A stretch of DNA of 64,000 bases, taken from the NCBI RefSeq assembly GCF_902832845.1, contig NZ_CADFDB010000017.1, positions 51,474 to 115,473 on the forward strand, in the 5' to 3' direction. The position numbers and the translations under genes were made by a program. The notes under the pieces were generated by a model. It had not been told where the DNA came from and did no database searches. It saw nothing but the letters and a program-made list of their open reading frames with translations. This DNA is from Burkholderia metallica (GTDB taxonomy: Bacteria > Pseudomonadota > Gammaproteobacteria > Burkholderiales > Burkholderiaceae). Numbering within the stretch: the stretch's first letter is position 1; the number at the start of each line of letters is the position of its first letter. Below, piece by piece: positions 27,006 to 35,945 of the stretch.

Positions 27006-28436
27006 TTACGCCGTGAAGAAAAGCCACGACGTCAGCAGGAATACCGGTATCAGCACGACCAGCGCCCAGCCGAGATACGCGAAGAAGCTCGGCATCTTCA
27101 CGCCGCGCGATTCGGCGATCGCCTTAACCATGAAGTTCGGCGCATTGCCGATATAGCTGTTCGCGCCCATGAACACCGCGCCCGCGGAAATCGCGGCGAG
27201 CGTCGACGCGCCGGTCGTCATCAGCGACTGCGCATCGCCGCCCGCGAGGTTGAAGAACACGAGATAGGTCGGCGCATTGTCGAGGAACGACGACAGAATG
27301 CCCGTCGCCCAGAAGTACATCGCGTCGATCGGCTTGCCGTCCGGCCCCGTGACGAGATGGACGATCTGCGCGAACGCGCCGTCGGCACCCGCGCGCAGGA
27401 TCACGATCACCGGCGCGATCGTCACGAAGATCCCCGCGAACAGCTTCGCGACTTCCTCGATCGGCGCCCAGTTGAATGCGTTGCCCTCGCGCGCGGAGCG
27501 CGGCGTCAGCGCGAGCGACGCGAGCGTCACGACCGCGAGCGCGACATCGCGCACGAGGTTCTGCAGCGCGACGTGCGTGCCCCAGACATCGAACGTGACA
27601 TCCGGCTTCCACACGCCGCTCATCAGCACGAGGCCGATCACGGCGGCGAGCAGCACGAAATTGATCTTGCCGTCGATCGACAGCCTGGCGCTGTCGGGCG
27701 TCGGGTCGAGCGTGGCCGGCCGCTCCTCGCCGCCCTTGCGGTAGAAATACGTATCGAGCGCGAAGAACAGCGTCAGCAGCACCGCGCAGATGAACAGCAT
27801 CGGCAGCGCGAGGTGCGTGGTCGTCCAGAAGAAGCTCACGCCGTTCAGGAACCCGAGGAACAGCGGCGGATCGCCAAGCGGCGACAGCGACCCGCCCGCG
27901 TTCGCGACGAGGAAGATGAAGAAGATCACGACGTGCACGACGTGCTTGCGGTTGTCGTTCGCACGCAGCAGCGGCCGGATCAGCAGCATCGCGGCGCCCG
28001 TCGTGCCCATCACGCTCGCGAGCAGCGTGCCGAGCGCGAGGATCGCGGTATTCAGCTTCGGCGATCCATGCAGGTTGCCGTTCACGCAGATGCCGCCGGC
28101 GACCGTATAGAGCGCGGTGAGCAGCACGATGAACGGAATGTATTCCTCGAGCAGCGCGTGCACGAGCGTGCCGAACGCGGTGCCCGCGCCGAACGCGAAC
28201 CCGAACGGAATCAGGAACACGATCGCCCACCCGGCCGCGATCTTGCCGAAGTGGTGATGCCAGAACACCGGGGCGACGAGCGGGAACAGCGCGATGGACA
28301 GCAGGATCCCGGCGAACGGGATACCCCACAGGGCAGACAGCGTGGCGCCGTCGAGCGTTGCGGCCGATGCCAGCGCCGGGACGGCGCCAAGCGCAACCCC
28401 CGACGCCATGCCGGCCCAGGCGGCATGTCGTTTCAT
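27006..28436 (-). CDS. Ion transporter-superfamily antiporter, NhaD/CitM-like
   Basis: This 476-aa membrane protein has about 12 predicted helices and a short hydrophobic leader. Re-entrant-loop signatures of the ion transporter superfamily are VANAGGSLSPLGDPPLFLGFL near 185 and SSFLDNAPTYLVFFNLAGG near 385. Similar proteins are named sodium:proton antiporter or CitMHS-like. The GD and DNAPT motifs favour Na+/H+ exchange. It lies 43 nt from lutC. The substrate remains inferred. Confidence 0.8.
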   Translation of the reverse strand: MKRHAAWAGMASGVALGAVPALASAATLDGATLSALWGIPFAGILLSIALFPLVAPVFWHHHFGKIAAGWAIVFLIPFGFAFGAGTAFGTLVHALLEEYIPFIVLLTALYTVAGGICVNGNLHGSPKLNTAILALGTLLASVMGTTGAAMLLIRPLLRANDNRKHVVHVVIFFIFLVANAGGSLSPLGDPPLFLGFLNGVSFFWTTTHLALPMLFICAVLLTLFFALDTYFYRKGGEERPATLDPTPDSARLSIDGKINFVLLAAVIGLVLMSGVWKPDVTFDVWGTHVALQNLVRDVALAVVTLASLALTPRSAREGNAFNWAPIEEVAKLFAGIFVTIAPVIVILRAGADGAFAQIVHLVTGPDGKPIDAMYFWATGILSSFLDNAPTYLVFFNLAGGDAQSLMTTGASTLAAISAGAVFMGANSYIGNAPNFMVKAIAESRGVKMPSFFAYLGWALVVLIPVFLLTSWLFFTA

Positions 28437-28479
28437 GCAGAACTTCCTTGGTCGAGTGGTAGTGGATGCGGCGGGCGCG

Positions 28480-29142
28480 TCATGCGCCCCGTACGACGAT
28501 CACGTGAACGCGGTACGGGCCGTGCGCGCCCAGTACGATGGTCTGCTCGATATCGCCCGTGCGCGACGGGCCCGACACGAAATTGACCGCGCGCGGCAAT
28601 TCGCCGCGCTCCGAGCGGATCAGTGCAAATGCGTCTTCATGACCGGCGACGATCCGCGACGCGGGAACGAGCGCGATGTGCGTTTCCGGCAGCAGACCGG
28701 CCGACGCATAGGTGTCGGGGCCGGACAGCAGCACCAGCGAGCCCGTTTCGGCGGTCGCGCAAAAACAGCCGGTGAGGCCGACCAGATCGCCGTCGCGCGG
28801 TTTGCGGCACTCGACCGACAGGCCGGCGCCGGCCCAGTCGAGATCGGCCAGCGTGCGCCATGCAACGGCCTGCATCGGCAGGCCCTGAGCGGAAAGATAG
28901 CGGGCGGCGGCGGCAGGCGCGTCGGCCAGCGTCGCGACTTCGTCGACCGTGGTCGACAGCCGCGCCGCTTCGTCGACGAAGGCAGCGACGAGGTCGGCCG
29001 GCGCCGGCGGGCGCGGGCCCTGCGGATGACGGGCGAGGTAGTCGGCCACGCCGTCGCGCTCCGCTGCGTCGGGTTCGGCCGCGCGAGCCTGCGCCGCGCG
29101 AATGCGCGCGAGGATCTGACGACGGGCAGCGGAAGTGTCCAT
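28480..29142 (-). CDS. lutC: LUD-domain lactate utilization protein LutC
   Basis: This 220-aa protein has a LUD domain with VGLTGCFCATAETGSLVLLSGP and the late ALVPASRIVAGHEDAFALI and GPSRTGDIEQTIVLGAHGP blocks. LutC normally works with LutA and LutB in oxidation of L-lactate to pyruvate. The start is ATG 29140-29142 (MDTSAARRQIL). No lutA or lutB gene is next to it; the neighbours are the antiporter and pncB, so the partners must lie elsewhere or be absent. Confidence 0.85.
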   Translation of the reverse strand: MDTSAARRQILARIRAAQARAAEPDAAERDGVADYLARHPQGPRPPAPADLVAAFVDEAARLSTTVDEVATLADAPAAAARYLSAQGLPMQAVAWRTLADLDWAGAGLSVECRKPRDGDLVGLTGCFCATAETGSLVLLSGPDTYASAGLLPETHIALVPASRIVAGHEDAFALIRSERGELPRAVNFVSGPSRTGDIEQTIVLGAHGPYRVHVIVVRGA

Positions 29143-29229
29143 GAACGGTCCTCGTGACGTTGGCGTGCAATACCGTCGGATTATACCGGCCGCCCCTGCC
29201 GCCACGCACCTTGGCCGAACGGCCGGCGC

Positions 29230-30429
29230 TTACTTCGACGCGTCTTCCTCGACCGGCTGCGCGATGCCGAACACCTGGCGCAAGTACGCGAGATACGCCT
29301 TGTCGTCGCACATGCTCTTGCCCGGCGAATCGGACAGCTTCGCGACCGGCTGGCCGTTGCAGCGGACCATCTTGATCACGATCTGCAGCGGCACGTAGCC
29401 GAGATCGTTGGTGAGGTTCGTGCCGACGCCGAACGCGAGCTTGCAGCGGCCGCGGAACCGTTCGTACAACTGCATGACCTTCGGGATGTCGAGCGCGTCC
29501 GAGAACACGAGCACCTTGGTACGCGGGTCGCACCGGTTCATCTCGTAATGGCGCAGCATCCGCTCGCCCCAGTCGAACGGATCGCCCGAATCGTGGCGCG
29601 CGCCGTCGAACAGCTTGCAGAAGTACATGTCGAAGTCGTTCAGGAACGCGTCCATCCCGTAGACGTCCGACAACGCGATCCCGAGGTCGCCGCGATATTC
29701 CTTCGCCCACATCTCGAAGCCGTAGATCTGCGAATCGCGCAGCCGCGGGCCGAGCGCCTGGCATGCCTGCAGGTACTCGTGCGCCATCGTGCCGAGCGGC
29801 GTGATGCCGTGCTTCATCGCGTACAGCACGTTGCTCGTGCCCGCGAACTGCGGGCCGAGCCCGTCGCGCAGCGTGAGCGCGACTTCCTCGTGCCAGACCT
29901 TCGAGAAACGCCGGCGCGTGCCGTAATCGGCGATCTTGCAGTCGGCGAACTCGGGCTCCGCGCCGAGCAGCTTGATCTTCTCGCGCAGCCGCTCGCGGCC
30001 TTCGCGATAGTCGGGCTCGCGCTGCGTGTTGCGGAAATACACTTCGTTGACGATCGCGAGCACCGGGATTTCGAACAGGATCGTATGCAGCCACGGCCCA
30101 GTGATCTCGATGTCGATTTCGCCGTTGCCCTTCGGCGACGGCGTGATCGAGATGTACTTCTCGTTCAGGTGGAACAGCGCGAGGAAATCGACGAAATCGC
30201 TCTTGATGAAGCGCATGCGCCGCAGGTAGTCGAGTTCGACGTCCGAAAAACGCAGCGCGCACAGGCCGCGCACCTCGTCGCGGATCTCGTCGATGTACGG
30301 CACGAGATCGACGCCGGGCGTGCGGCACCGGAACCGGTATTCGACGCTTGCGGCGGGGAAGTGATGCAGGACGACCTGCATCATCGTGAACTTGTAGAGA
30401 TCCGTGTCGAGCAGCGAAGTGATGATCAT
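29230..30429 (-). CDS. pncB: Nicotinate phosphoribosyltransferase
   Basis: PncB makes nicotinate mononucleotide from nicotinate and PRPP in NAD salvage. The 399-aa protein begins [20 protein letters not shown] and includes [24 protein letters not shown] and the catalytic-site region [32 protein letters not shown], whose His is autophosphorylated in the family. ATG 30427-30429 is preferred; the open frame extends upstream without meaning. The length fits bacterial PncB. Confidence 0.96.
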   Translation of the reverse strand: MIITSLLDTDLYKFTMMQVVLHHFPAASVEYRFRCRTPGVDLVPYIDEIRDEVRGLCALRFSDVELDYLRRMRFIKSDFVDFLALFHLNEKYISITPSPKGNGEIDIEITGPWLHTILFEIPVLAIVNEVYFRNTQREPDYREGRERLREKIKLLGAEPEFADCKIADYGTRRRFSKVWHEEVALTLRDGLGPQFAGTSNVLYAMKHGITPLGTMAHEYLQACQALGPRLRDSQIYGFEMWAKEYRGDLGIALSDVYGMDAFLNDFDMYFCKLFDGARHDSGDPFDWGERMLRHYEMNRCDPRTKVLVFSDALDIPKVMQLYERFRGRCKLAFGVGTNLTNDLGYVPLQIVIKMVRCNGQPVAKLSDSPGKSMCDDKAYLAYLRQVFGIAQPVEEDASK

Positions 30430-30749
30430 GTTTGCGGCACCGCCAATATCGAGACAGGGCCCGGCGCACCGCGCGCCGCCCGGTCTGTCGGCCATGTTAC
30501 CCGAATGCGTGCCCGACCATCGTGAAACCGCCTGGCGCCCTGCTCCCGGCGCACCGTCACCCGGCCGTACGACCCGCGTACGCCCCGGTGTCGACATCCT
30601 TCTGCGTCCCCCGAGTACGCGCCATAAACTAATCACGAAACGATATAAGCCGGATAGCCGACCACGTCATGCGGGTTTTGCGCTTCAGTTACAATGCCGG
30701 TTTTGGCGCAAACGCCACCCCATATATACCGCCAAGCAGGAGCGTTTTA
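30430..30749. other. Intergenic region between divergent pncB and fdxA
   Basis: These 320 bases hold no gene I can support. On the plus strand a TACAAT box at 30690-30695 could be the fdxA -10, but its -35 is poor. I see no hairpin or riboswitch for pncB. Confidence 0.5.
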
Positions 30750-31073
30750 ATGACTCACGTTGTGACCGAAGGCTGCATCAAGTGCAAATACACGGATTGC
30801 GTGGATGTGTGCCCGGTGGATTGCTTCCGTGAAGGTCCCAACTTTCTCGCCATCGATCCGGACGAGTGCATCGACTGCGCCGTGTGCGTCGCCGAGTGCC
30901 CGACCAATGCGATCTATGCCGAAGAAGACGTTCCGGGCGACCAGCAGCAGTTCACCGCGTTGAATGCCGAGCTGGCGAAGGGCTGGCCGTCCATCACGAA
31001 GACCAAGCCGGCACCGGCCGACGCGGACGAGTGGAAGGACGTGCAGGACAAGCTGCACCTGCTCGAGCGCTGA
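30750..31073 (+). CDS. fdxA: Ferredoxin FdxA, 3Fe-4S/4Fe-4S seven-iron type
   Basis: This 107-aa ferredoxin has [25 protein letters not shown] and [14 protein letters not shown]. The spacing, with a seven-iron 3Fe-4S plus 4Fe-4S arrangement, matches the FdxA family (Azotobacter FdI-like). The C-terminus after residue 60 is the usual extension. ATG 30750-30752 has AGGAG upstream. It acts as a soluble electron carrier; specific partners cannot be read from the context. Confidence 0.94.
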   Translation: MTHVVTEGCIKCKYTDCVDVCPVDCFREGPNFLAIDPDECIDCAVCVAECPTNAIYAEEDVPGDQQQFTALNAELAKGWPSITKTKPAPADADEWKDVQDKLHLLER

Positions 31074-31121
31074 TCGCGCCGCGGCACCGAAAAAAATTTC
31101 GCGTTCCGCCGCCCGAAAGTA

Positions 31122-31150
31122 TTGACACGTTAGCGAACGCTCCATACAAT
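31122..31150 (+). promoter_or_regulatory. Strong sigma-70 promoter of the tRNA-Asn pair
   Basis: TTGACA (31122-31127) and TACAAT (31145-31150) are separated by 17 bp. The predicted start is near 31157, about 20 nt upstream of the first mature tRNA. Confidence 0.9.
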
Positions 31151-31176
31151 CTCGTTTCTCTGCTGTTGTTGTTTGT

Positions 31177-31252
31177 TCCCCGATAGCTCAGTCGGTAGAG
31201 CGCCGGACTGTTAATCCGTAGGTCCCTGGTTCGAGCCCAGGTCGGGGAGCCA
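31177..31252 (+). tRNA. tRNA-Asn (GTT), copy 1
   Basis: The 76-nt cloverleaf has acceptor TCCCCGA pairing with TCGGGGA, D-loop AGCTCAGTCGGTAGAG, anticodon GTT at 31210-31212 in loop CTGTTAA, T-loop GGTTCGAGCC and encoded CCA at 31250-31252. The outermost anticodon-stem pair is a C-U mismatch. It is identical to copy 2. Confidence 0.98.
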
Positions 31253-31265
31253 AAAAACACGAAGG

Positions 31266-31290
31266 CCCGTTGAAAGTGGACGGGTTTTTT
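31266..31290 (+). terminator. Hairpin and T6 after tRNA-Asn copy 1
   Basis: CCCGT (31266-31270) pairs with ACGGG (31280-31284), followed by six T residues. It may end part of the transcript before copy 2, or serve as a spacer processed from a dimeric precursor. Confidence 0.6.
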
Positions 31291-31324
31291 GTTGGAAACA
31301 ACACACGCAGATGTACCGATTTAT

Positions 31325-31400
31325 TCCCCGATAGCTCAGTCGGTAGAGCGCCGGACTGTTAATCCGTAGGTCCCTGGTTCGAGCCCAGGTCGGGGAGCCA
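31325..31400 (+). tRNA. tRNA-Asn (GTT), copy 2
   Basis: This 76-nt gene is identical base for base to copy 1, including the encoded CCA at 31398-31400 and anticodon GTT. The 72-nt spacer differs from the upstream flank of copy 1, so only the tRNA itself (plus about one flanking base) is duplicated. Confidence 0.98.
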
Positions 31401-31407
31401 AATAGCG

Positions 31408-31440
31408 AAAGGCCCGTCATTCGACGGGCCTTTTGTTTTT
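31408..31440 (+). terminator. Intrinsic terminator after tRNA-Asn copy 2
   Basis: AAAGGCCCGTC/GACGGGCCTTTT with a small ATTC loop is followed by GTTTTT. It is a strong end for the tRNA transcript. Confidence 0.9.
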
Positions 31441-31518
31441 CGGCCGCTCTCTCGGCTTTCATCGGCCGGTCCCGCGCATGCTAGAGTCTCTGTCCCGCAT
31501 TCGCATCCGGTTCCGTCG

Positions 31519-32004
31519 ATGAAGCATCGTCTCTTCCGCTCAGCCCCCCTCGCCCTCCTGCTTTCCGTGTTCGCCGCGGCACCGCTCGCGCACGCGGAGG
31601 AAGTCGGCAGCGTCAACACCCATTTCCGCGTCACGGGCTCCGATCGCGTGGTCGTCGAGGCGTACGACGATCCGGTCGTGAACGGCGTGACCTGCTACGT
31701 GTCGCGCGCCCGCACCGGCGGGATCAAGGGCACGCTCGGCGTCGCCGAAGATCCGAGCGAAGCGTCGATCGCATGCCGGCAGGTCGGCCCGATCAGTTTC
31801 AAGGAACCGCTCAAGCAGCAGACCGACGTGTTCAGCGAGCGCATGTCGTTCATCTTCAAGACGCTGCACGTCGTGCGCGTGGTCGACAAGAAGCGCAACA
31901 CGCTCGTCTATCTGACCTACAGCGACCGCGTCGTCAGCGGCAGCCCGAAGAACGCCGTCACCGCGGTGCCGATGCCGGCCGGCACGACGATTCCGGTCAA
32001 GTAA
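31519..32004 (+). CDS. creA: CreA family exported protein
   Basis: This 161-aa protein has a signal peptide (residues 1-26, cleavage after AHA) and the CreA core: [52 protein letters not shown] and [22 protein letters not shown]. CreA proteins are conserved periplasmic proteins of unknown biochemical role. The gene stands alone after the tRNA pair. Confidence 0.9.
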   Translation: MKHRLFRSAPLALLLSVFAAAPLAHAEEVGSVNTHFRVTGSDRVVVEAYDDPVVNGVTCYVSRARTGGIKGTLGVAEDPSEASIACRQVGPISFKEPLKQQTDVFSERMSFIFKTLHVVRVVDKKRNTLVYLTYSDRVVSGSPKNAVTAVPMPAGTTIPVK

Positions 32005-32061
32005 GGCCCGCCCGGGCGCGCGAGCGATACACTGTCGGTTCGACCGCTCTCGCGCCCGCTC

Positions 32062-32961
32062 ATGTCCGCCGCCCGCCTTCCAGACTCCGCACGCTACTGG
32101 CGCACGCCGCTGCTGCCGGATGCGGATCTCCTCACGGCCACCTATCGCGACCACACGTTCGCCCCCCACTGGCACGACGCGTACACGATCCCCGTGATTC
32201 TCGAAGGCGCGGAACGCTACACCTACCGCGGCAGCGCCCATGTCGCCGAAACCGGCTCCGTGCCCGTGATCAATCCGGGCGAGGTGCATACGGGTTCGCG
32301 CGCAGCCGACGAAGGCTGGTGCTATCGCGTCAGCTACATCCCGGTCGAATTCATCCGCGAACTCACGAGTGCGATTGCCGACCGCCCGCAGGACGCGCCG
32401 TGGTTCGCGCCCGACGTGATTCGCGACGCCGATCTCGCGGCCCGGCTCACGCTCGCGCATCGGATGATGGAGGCCGGCAGCGAACGCGCACTCGGCGCGC
32501 AGGCGCACGGGCAGCCGGCGAACGACTCACCGGGCGACGCACCGCGCATCTACGATCCGCTCGCCGCCGAAACGGCGATGCTCGACGCGTTGTCGACGCT
32601 GATCGTGCGCCATGCCGACGCACTGCCGCGAGCGGCGCCGCTCGCGGCGGACGAACCGCGCGTCGACGCGATGCGTGAATGGCTCGCCGCCGATCTCCTG
32701 TGCCCGGTGACGCTCGACGAAGTCGCGCAGGCGGCCGGCCTGTCGCCGTTCCACGCGGCGCGCCTGTTCACCCGCACGACCGGCATGCCGCCGCATGCAT
32801 GGCGCAACCAGTTGCGCCTACAGCGCGCACTGGCGCCGCTGCGCGCGGGCGTGCCCGTCGCCGACGTCGCGGCGGCCAGCGGCTTCGTCGACCAAAGCCA
32901 CTTCACGCGGCATTTCAAACGCATGTTCGGCGTGCCGCCCGGGCGCTGGCAGGCGAGCTGA
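32062..32961 (+). CDS. AraC family transcriptional regulator
   Basis: This 299-aa regulator has an N-terminal cupin-like ligand domain (HDAYTIPVILEGAERYTYRG, NPGEVHTG) and two C-terminal helix-turn-helix motifs (TLDEVAQAAGLSPFHAARLFTRTTG and PVADVAAASGFVDQSHFTRHFKRMFG). Ligand and targets are unknown. The azlCD exporter genes lie 150 nt downstream on the same strand, so it is a reasonable candidate to control them. Confidence 0.92.
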   Translation: MSAARLPDSARYWRTPLLPDADLLTATYRDHTFAPHWHDAYTIPVILEGAERYTYRGSAHVAETGSVPVINPGEVHTGSRAADEGWCYRVSYIPVEFIRELTSAIADRPQDAPWFAPDVIRDADLAARLTLAHRMMEAGSERALGAQAHGQPANDSPGDAPRIYDPLAAETAMLDALSTLIVRHADALPRAAPLAADEPRVDAMREWLAADLLCPVTLDEVAQAAGLSPFHAARLFTRTTGMPPHAWRNQLRLQRALAPLRAGVPVADVAAASGFVDQSHFTRHFKRMFGVPPGRWQAS

Positions 32962-32990
32962 CGCGCGGCGTCCGGCCCACCACCGCCATA

Positions 32991-33020
32991 TCGCCCGATA
33001 CCGCCCGATACCGCCCGAGC
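32991..33020 (+). repeat. Three 10-bp tandem units after the AraC gene
   Basis: Units TCGCCCGATA, CCGCCCGATA and CCGCCCGAGC lie consecutively in the AraC-azlC gap. They could be an operator array or slippage product; no function is evident. Confidence 0.6.
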
Positions 33021-33108
33021 TCCCCGGCGCAGGCAAGCGGCCCCGCACCGGTCCGCAAGCGCAAGAACATACAAGCCCGCCCACCCGCTGCCCGCTATCC
33101 TCCCGTTC

Positions 33109-33876
33109 ATGGAGGCATACGCTTTGAACCCAATACCCGCATCACCCGCCCGCCGCCCGCTCAACGAATGGCTCGACGGCGCGCGCGACACGATCCCGAT
33201 GATGATCGGCGCCGCCCCGTTCGGCGTGATTTTCGGCACGCTCGTCGGCGGCGGCCCGCTCGCCGCATGGCACGGCGCGCTGATGTCGCTCGTCGTGTTC
33301 GCGGGCTCCGCCCAGTTCATCGCGCTCGGCCTGATCGCGGGCAGCGCGAGCTTCGCAGTCGTGCTCGCGACCACGCTGATCGTGAACCTGCGTCACCTGC
33401 TGTACAGCGCGACGCTCGCGCCCTATGTCGCGCACCTGCCGCTGCGCTGGCGCGCGACGCTCGGCGCGCTGATGACCGACGAAGTGTTCGCGGTCGCCTA
33501 TGCGCACTACCGGCACTTCCCGCCCGGCACGATCGGCCCCCACTACTTCTTCGGCTCGGGCCTCGCGATGTACCTGAACTGGCAGGTCTGGACGCTCGCG
33601 GGCATCGGCTTCGGCGCGGCGTTCCCGGGCCTGCAGTCGCTCGGCCTCGATTTCGCGATGGCGGCGACCTTCATCGCGATCGTCGTCCCGCAGCTCGGCA
33701 CGCTGCGTTATTTCGCGGCGGCCGTGACGGCCGGCACGCTCGCGTACTTCTGGCAGGGCTGGCCGTACAAGCTCGGGCTGCTCGGCGCGGTCGCCGCCGG
33801 CGTCGCGATCGGCGTCGCGCTCACGCTGCTGCACGACCGCACGCGCGCCGGCTCGCGCACGGAGGCCGCCTCGTGA
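33109..33876 (+). CDS. azlC: AzlC family branched-chain amino acid permease
   Basis: This 255-aa protein has about 7 membrane helices and the AzlC core FGVIFGTLVGGGPLAAWHGALMSLVVFAGSAQF, followed by NLRHLLYSATLAP. With AzlD it forms an exporter of branched-chain amino acids or analogues. The ATG at 33109 lacks a good ribosome site. A TTG at 33124 lies 9 nt after GGAGG and may be the true start, which would remove 5 residues. It overlaps azlD by GTGA. Confidence 0.9.
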   Translation: MEAYALNPIPASPARRPLNEWLDGARDTIPMMIGAAPFGVIFGTLVGGGPLAAWHGALMSLVVFAGSAQFIALGLIAGSASFAVVLATTLIVNLRHLLYSATLAPYVAHLPLRWRATLGALMTDEVFAVAYAHYRHFPPGTIGPHYFFGSGLAMYLNWQVWTLAGIGFGAAFPGLQSLGLDFAMAATFIAIVVPQLGTLRYFAAAVTAGTLAYFWQGWPYKLGLLGAVAAGVAIGVALTLLHDRTRAGSRTEAAS

Positions 33877-34211
33877 GCTACGCGCTGCTGATTCTCGGGA
33901 TGGCGGTCATCACGTACGCGATCCGTTCGACGCTGTTCCTGTTCGGCGAACGGCTGGCGTTTCCGCCGCTCGTGCGGACCGCGCTCGGCTTCGTGCCCGT
34001 CACCGTGCTGACCGCGATCATCGTGCCGATGGTCGTCTCGCCGCACGGCGGCACGGCCGAGCTGACGTGGCGCAATCCGCAGCTGGTCGGCGCGCTCGCC
34101 GCCGTGCTCGTGTCGGCCGCGACCCGCCGCCCGCTCGTGACGATCGCAGCGGGGCTCGCGGTGTTCTTTTTCTGGCAAGGGGTCGTGCTGCCGCACTGGC
34201 TGCCCGCCTGA
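33873..34211 (+). CDS. azlD: AzlD family transport subunit
   Basis: This 112-aa protein has four hydrophobic helices, starting with the GTG at 33873 overlapping the azlC stop (SYALLILGMAVITYAIRS). It contains the conserved ITYAIRSTLFLFGERLAFPPLVRTALGFVP block. AzlD is the obligate small partner of AzlC. The overlap implies translational coupling. Confidence 0.9.
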   Translation: MSYALLILGMAVITYAIRSTLFLFGERLAFPPLVRTALGFVPVTVLTAIIVPMVVSPHGGTAELTWRNPQLVGALAAVLVSAATRRPLVTIAAGLAVFFFWQGVVLPHWLPA

Positions 34212-34242
34212 GCACACGCTCGGTCGCGCGTGCTCAAGTTTT
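34209..34242 (+). terminator. Terminator overlapping the azlD stop codon
   Basis: TGAGCACACGC pairs with GCGCGTGCTCA with one mismatch around a 6-nt loop, followed by AGTTTT. Confidence 0.6.
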
Positions 34243-34372
34243 CGCCCGGCGCGTCGATATAACGGATGAAGACCCGCCACCGGCCTCGGCGCGCACCGGT
34301 CAGTCGACGCGGCGCCCGCTCCGGTGCGCCGTGCCGGCCGCCGGCTTGCGCGGGCCGCCATCGAGACGATTC

Positions 34373-35161
34373 ATGGGCCAGATCACCCTTTCCCTCAAGG
34401 ACGACACGCTCGAGTCCCTGCGCAAGGACTACGACGCGTTCGTCCGCGTGTCGCTGAAACTCGACCCGCAGTTCGCGACACCGTCGTTCGAGGATTTCCT
34501 GCGCGCCAAACTGCTCGACAACATGGTGCCGCTGACCGAGCACGCGGTGCAGCGGATGCTGCAGGGCGGCCAGTACGCGTGGGCCAAACGCACGCTCGAC
34601 AAGGAGTTCCCGGACGTCGTCGCGATCCTGATGCGACAGGCCGGCGAATTCGGCTTCGGCTTCGCGTCGCGCTCCGAATGGACCCCGGACGAGCTCGCGA
34701 AGGCGTGCCGCGACTGGGCGAAAGCGATCGTCGCCGAAGCGCAGGGCGACCCGTCGCTGGTCGATCCGCTCGCATCGCAGATCAAGGGCGCCGCGCAAGA
34801 CATCCAGACCCTCGAGGAACTGATGCAGACGCCCGCGTGGCGGCTCGCGGAATCGCTGCGGCAACGGGTCTACGAGGCCAAGCTCGCCTGCGAGATGAGC
34901 GTCGGCAGCACCGCGCGCGACAAGCTCGGCGAACTGCGCGGGCTGCTGCGGCTCGGGCTCGCGCACGGCTCGTTCCAGAAGCAGGAAGCGCAGCAGATCA
35001 TGGAATACCTGCGGCTGCTGAAGCCGGAGATCTTCGTCGAGGAGCCGTACGACGTCTTCGCGCGGTTCGCCGCATGGCTGCGCAGCGTATTCACCCCGGC
35101 TGCCGCGCGGCCGGCGCAGGGGCCGGTGCAAGGACAAGGACAAGGACAGCGCCGGCCGTAA
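34373..35161 (+). CDS. Conserved hypothetical 262-aa protein
   Basis: This soluble, mostly helical protein opens with ITLSLKDDTLESLRKDYDAFVRVSLKLD and FEDFLRAKLLDNM, which recall a CopG/Arc-like or type II antitoxin-like N-terminal helix. The rest holds LDKEFPDVVAILMRQAGEFGFGF and LRGLLRLGLAHGSFQKQEAQQIMEYL. The last 20 residues are Gln/Gly/Pro-rich. ATG 34373-34375 has no strong ribosome site. There is no membrane helix or signal peptide. I do not recognise the family. Confidence 0.7.
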   Translation: MGQITLSLKDDTLESLRKDYDAFVRVSLKLDPQFATPSFEDFLRAKLLDNMVPLTEHAVQRMLQGGQYAWAKRTLDKEFPDVVAILMRQAGEFGFGFASRSEWTPDELAKACRDWAKAIVAEAQGDPSLVDPLASQIKGAAQDIQTLEELMQTPAWRLAESLRQRVYEAKLACEMSVGSTARDKLGELRGLLRLGLAHGSFQKQEAQQIMEYLRLLKPEIFVEEPYDVFARFAAWLRSVFTPAAARPAQGPVQGQGQGQRRP

Positions 35162-35188
35162 CGACGCACCCCTGCGCGCCCGACCATG

Positions 35189-35223
35189 AAAACGGCCCGG
35201 TGCGCACGATGCGAACCGGGCCG
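35189..35223 (-). terminator. Terminator of the Ala/Gly-rich exported protein gene
   Basis: A 9-bp CGGCCCGGT/ACCGGGCCG stem is followed on the minus strand by TTTT. It lies 59 nt beyond the stop of the minus-strand gene. Confidence 0.7.
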
Positions 35224-35281
35224 CCGGATGGCCGCCTCGACGCGCCGCCAGGCACGGGCGTCGCGCGGCGCCGGACACCGC

Positions 35282-35677
35282 TTACTGCGTGGCGCCCTGG
35301 GCCGATGCGCCGCCTTGCACGCCGGCCGATGCGCCGCCTTCGGTCGCTTCGCCGGCCTTCGTCTTGGCCGAGCCCGCATGGCTCTTGGCCGACTTCGCGG
35401 CATGCTTCGCGTGCTTCTTGGTCGAGTGGACGGCCGACGACCCCGTATCCTTCGCGCCGTCGGCTGCCGCGCCGACCGCATCGGTCGCACCGCCGGCCGC
35501 ATTGCCCGACGCGTTCGCGCCCGCACCGCCCTGCATGCCGACACCCGCAGCCGGCGTCTGCGCCTGTACACCGGCACCGGCTGCGCCCTGCGCCGCGGTG
35601 CCCGTCTGGGCAAAGGCGGCCGACGTGGCGAACGCCGTCAGCGCGGCACCGATCAGCATCGTACGAATCTTGGACAT
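35282..35677 (-). CDS. Ala/Gly-rich exported protein with Lys/His repeat
   Basis: This encodes 131 aa. The signal peptide (MSKIRTMLIGAALTAFATSAAFAQ) is followed by a low-complexity mature protein of Ala, Gly, Thr and Gln. A basic central stretch (STKKHAKHAAKSAKSHAGSAK near residues 85-105) recalls histone H1-like or acid-shock tails. ATG 35675-35677 has GAGGAG upstream; a longer open frame upstream is not coding. Location is probably periplasmic. The function is unknown. Confidence 0.8.
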   Translation of the reverse strand: MSKIRTMLIGAALTAFATSAAFAQTGTAAQGAAGAGVQAQTPAAGVGMQGGAGANASGNAAGGATDAVGAAADGAKDTGSSAVHSTKKHAKHAAKSAKSHAGSAKTKAGEATEGGASAGVQGGASAQGATQ

Positions 35678-35945
35678 GACAATTCTCCTCAGGAAGTTGT
35701 GAGCCCGGACCACGGTGATGCGGTCCGATGCGCCCCGCCGCAACACGCGGCAGGTACGACAAAAGACCCGCGGCCCGCACGACCGGTTCTCGAATCTCTC
35801 AGACTGTTACCCACCGTTTCATTTGCTGACGAATCGCTCACACTCCCTCACAACTGAGGGCGGCCGTCGGCCGCGCTCGCGCGCCGGCCCGCGGTGCCGT
35901 ATGATGCGGAGCGATTCCTCCCGCGCATCGCGCACCATCTTCGTC

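Noticed and set aside
30994-31634. Minus-strand frames with the sequence [24 protein letters not shown] and [12 protein letters not shown]
   Set aside because: They are translations of the antisense strand of the two tRNA-Asn genes, a well-known annotation artefact.
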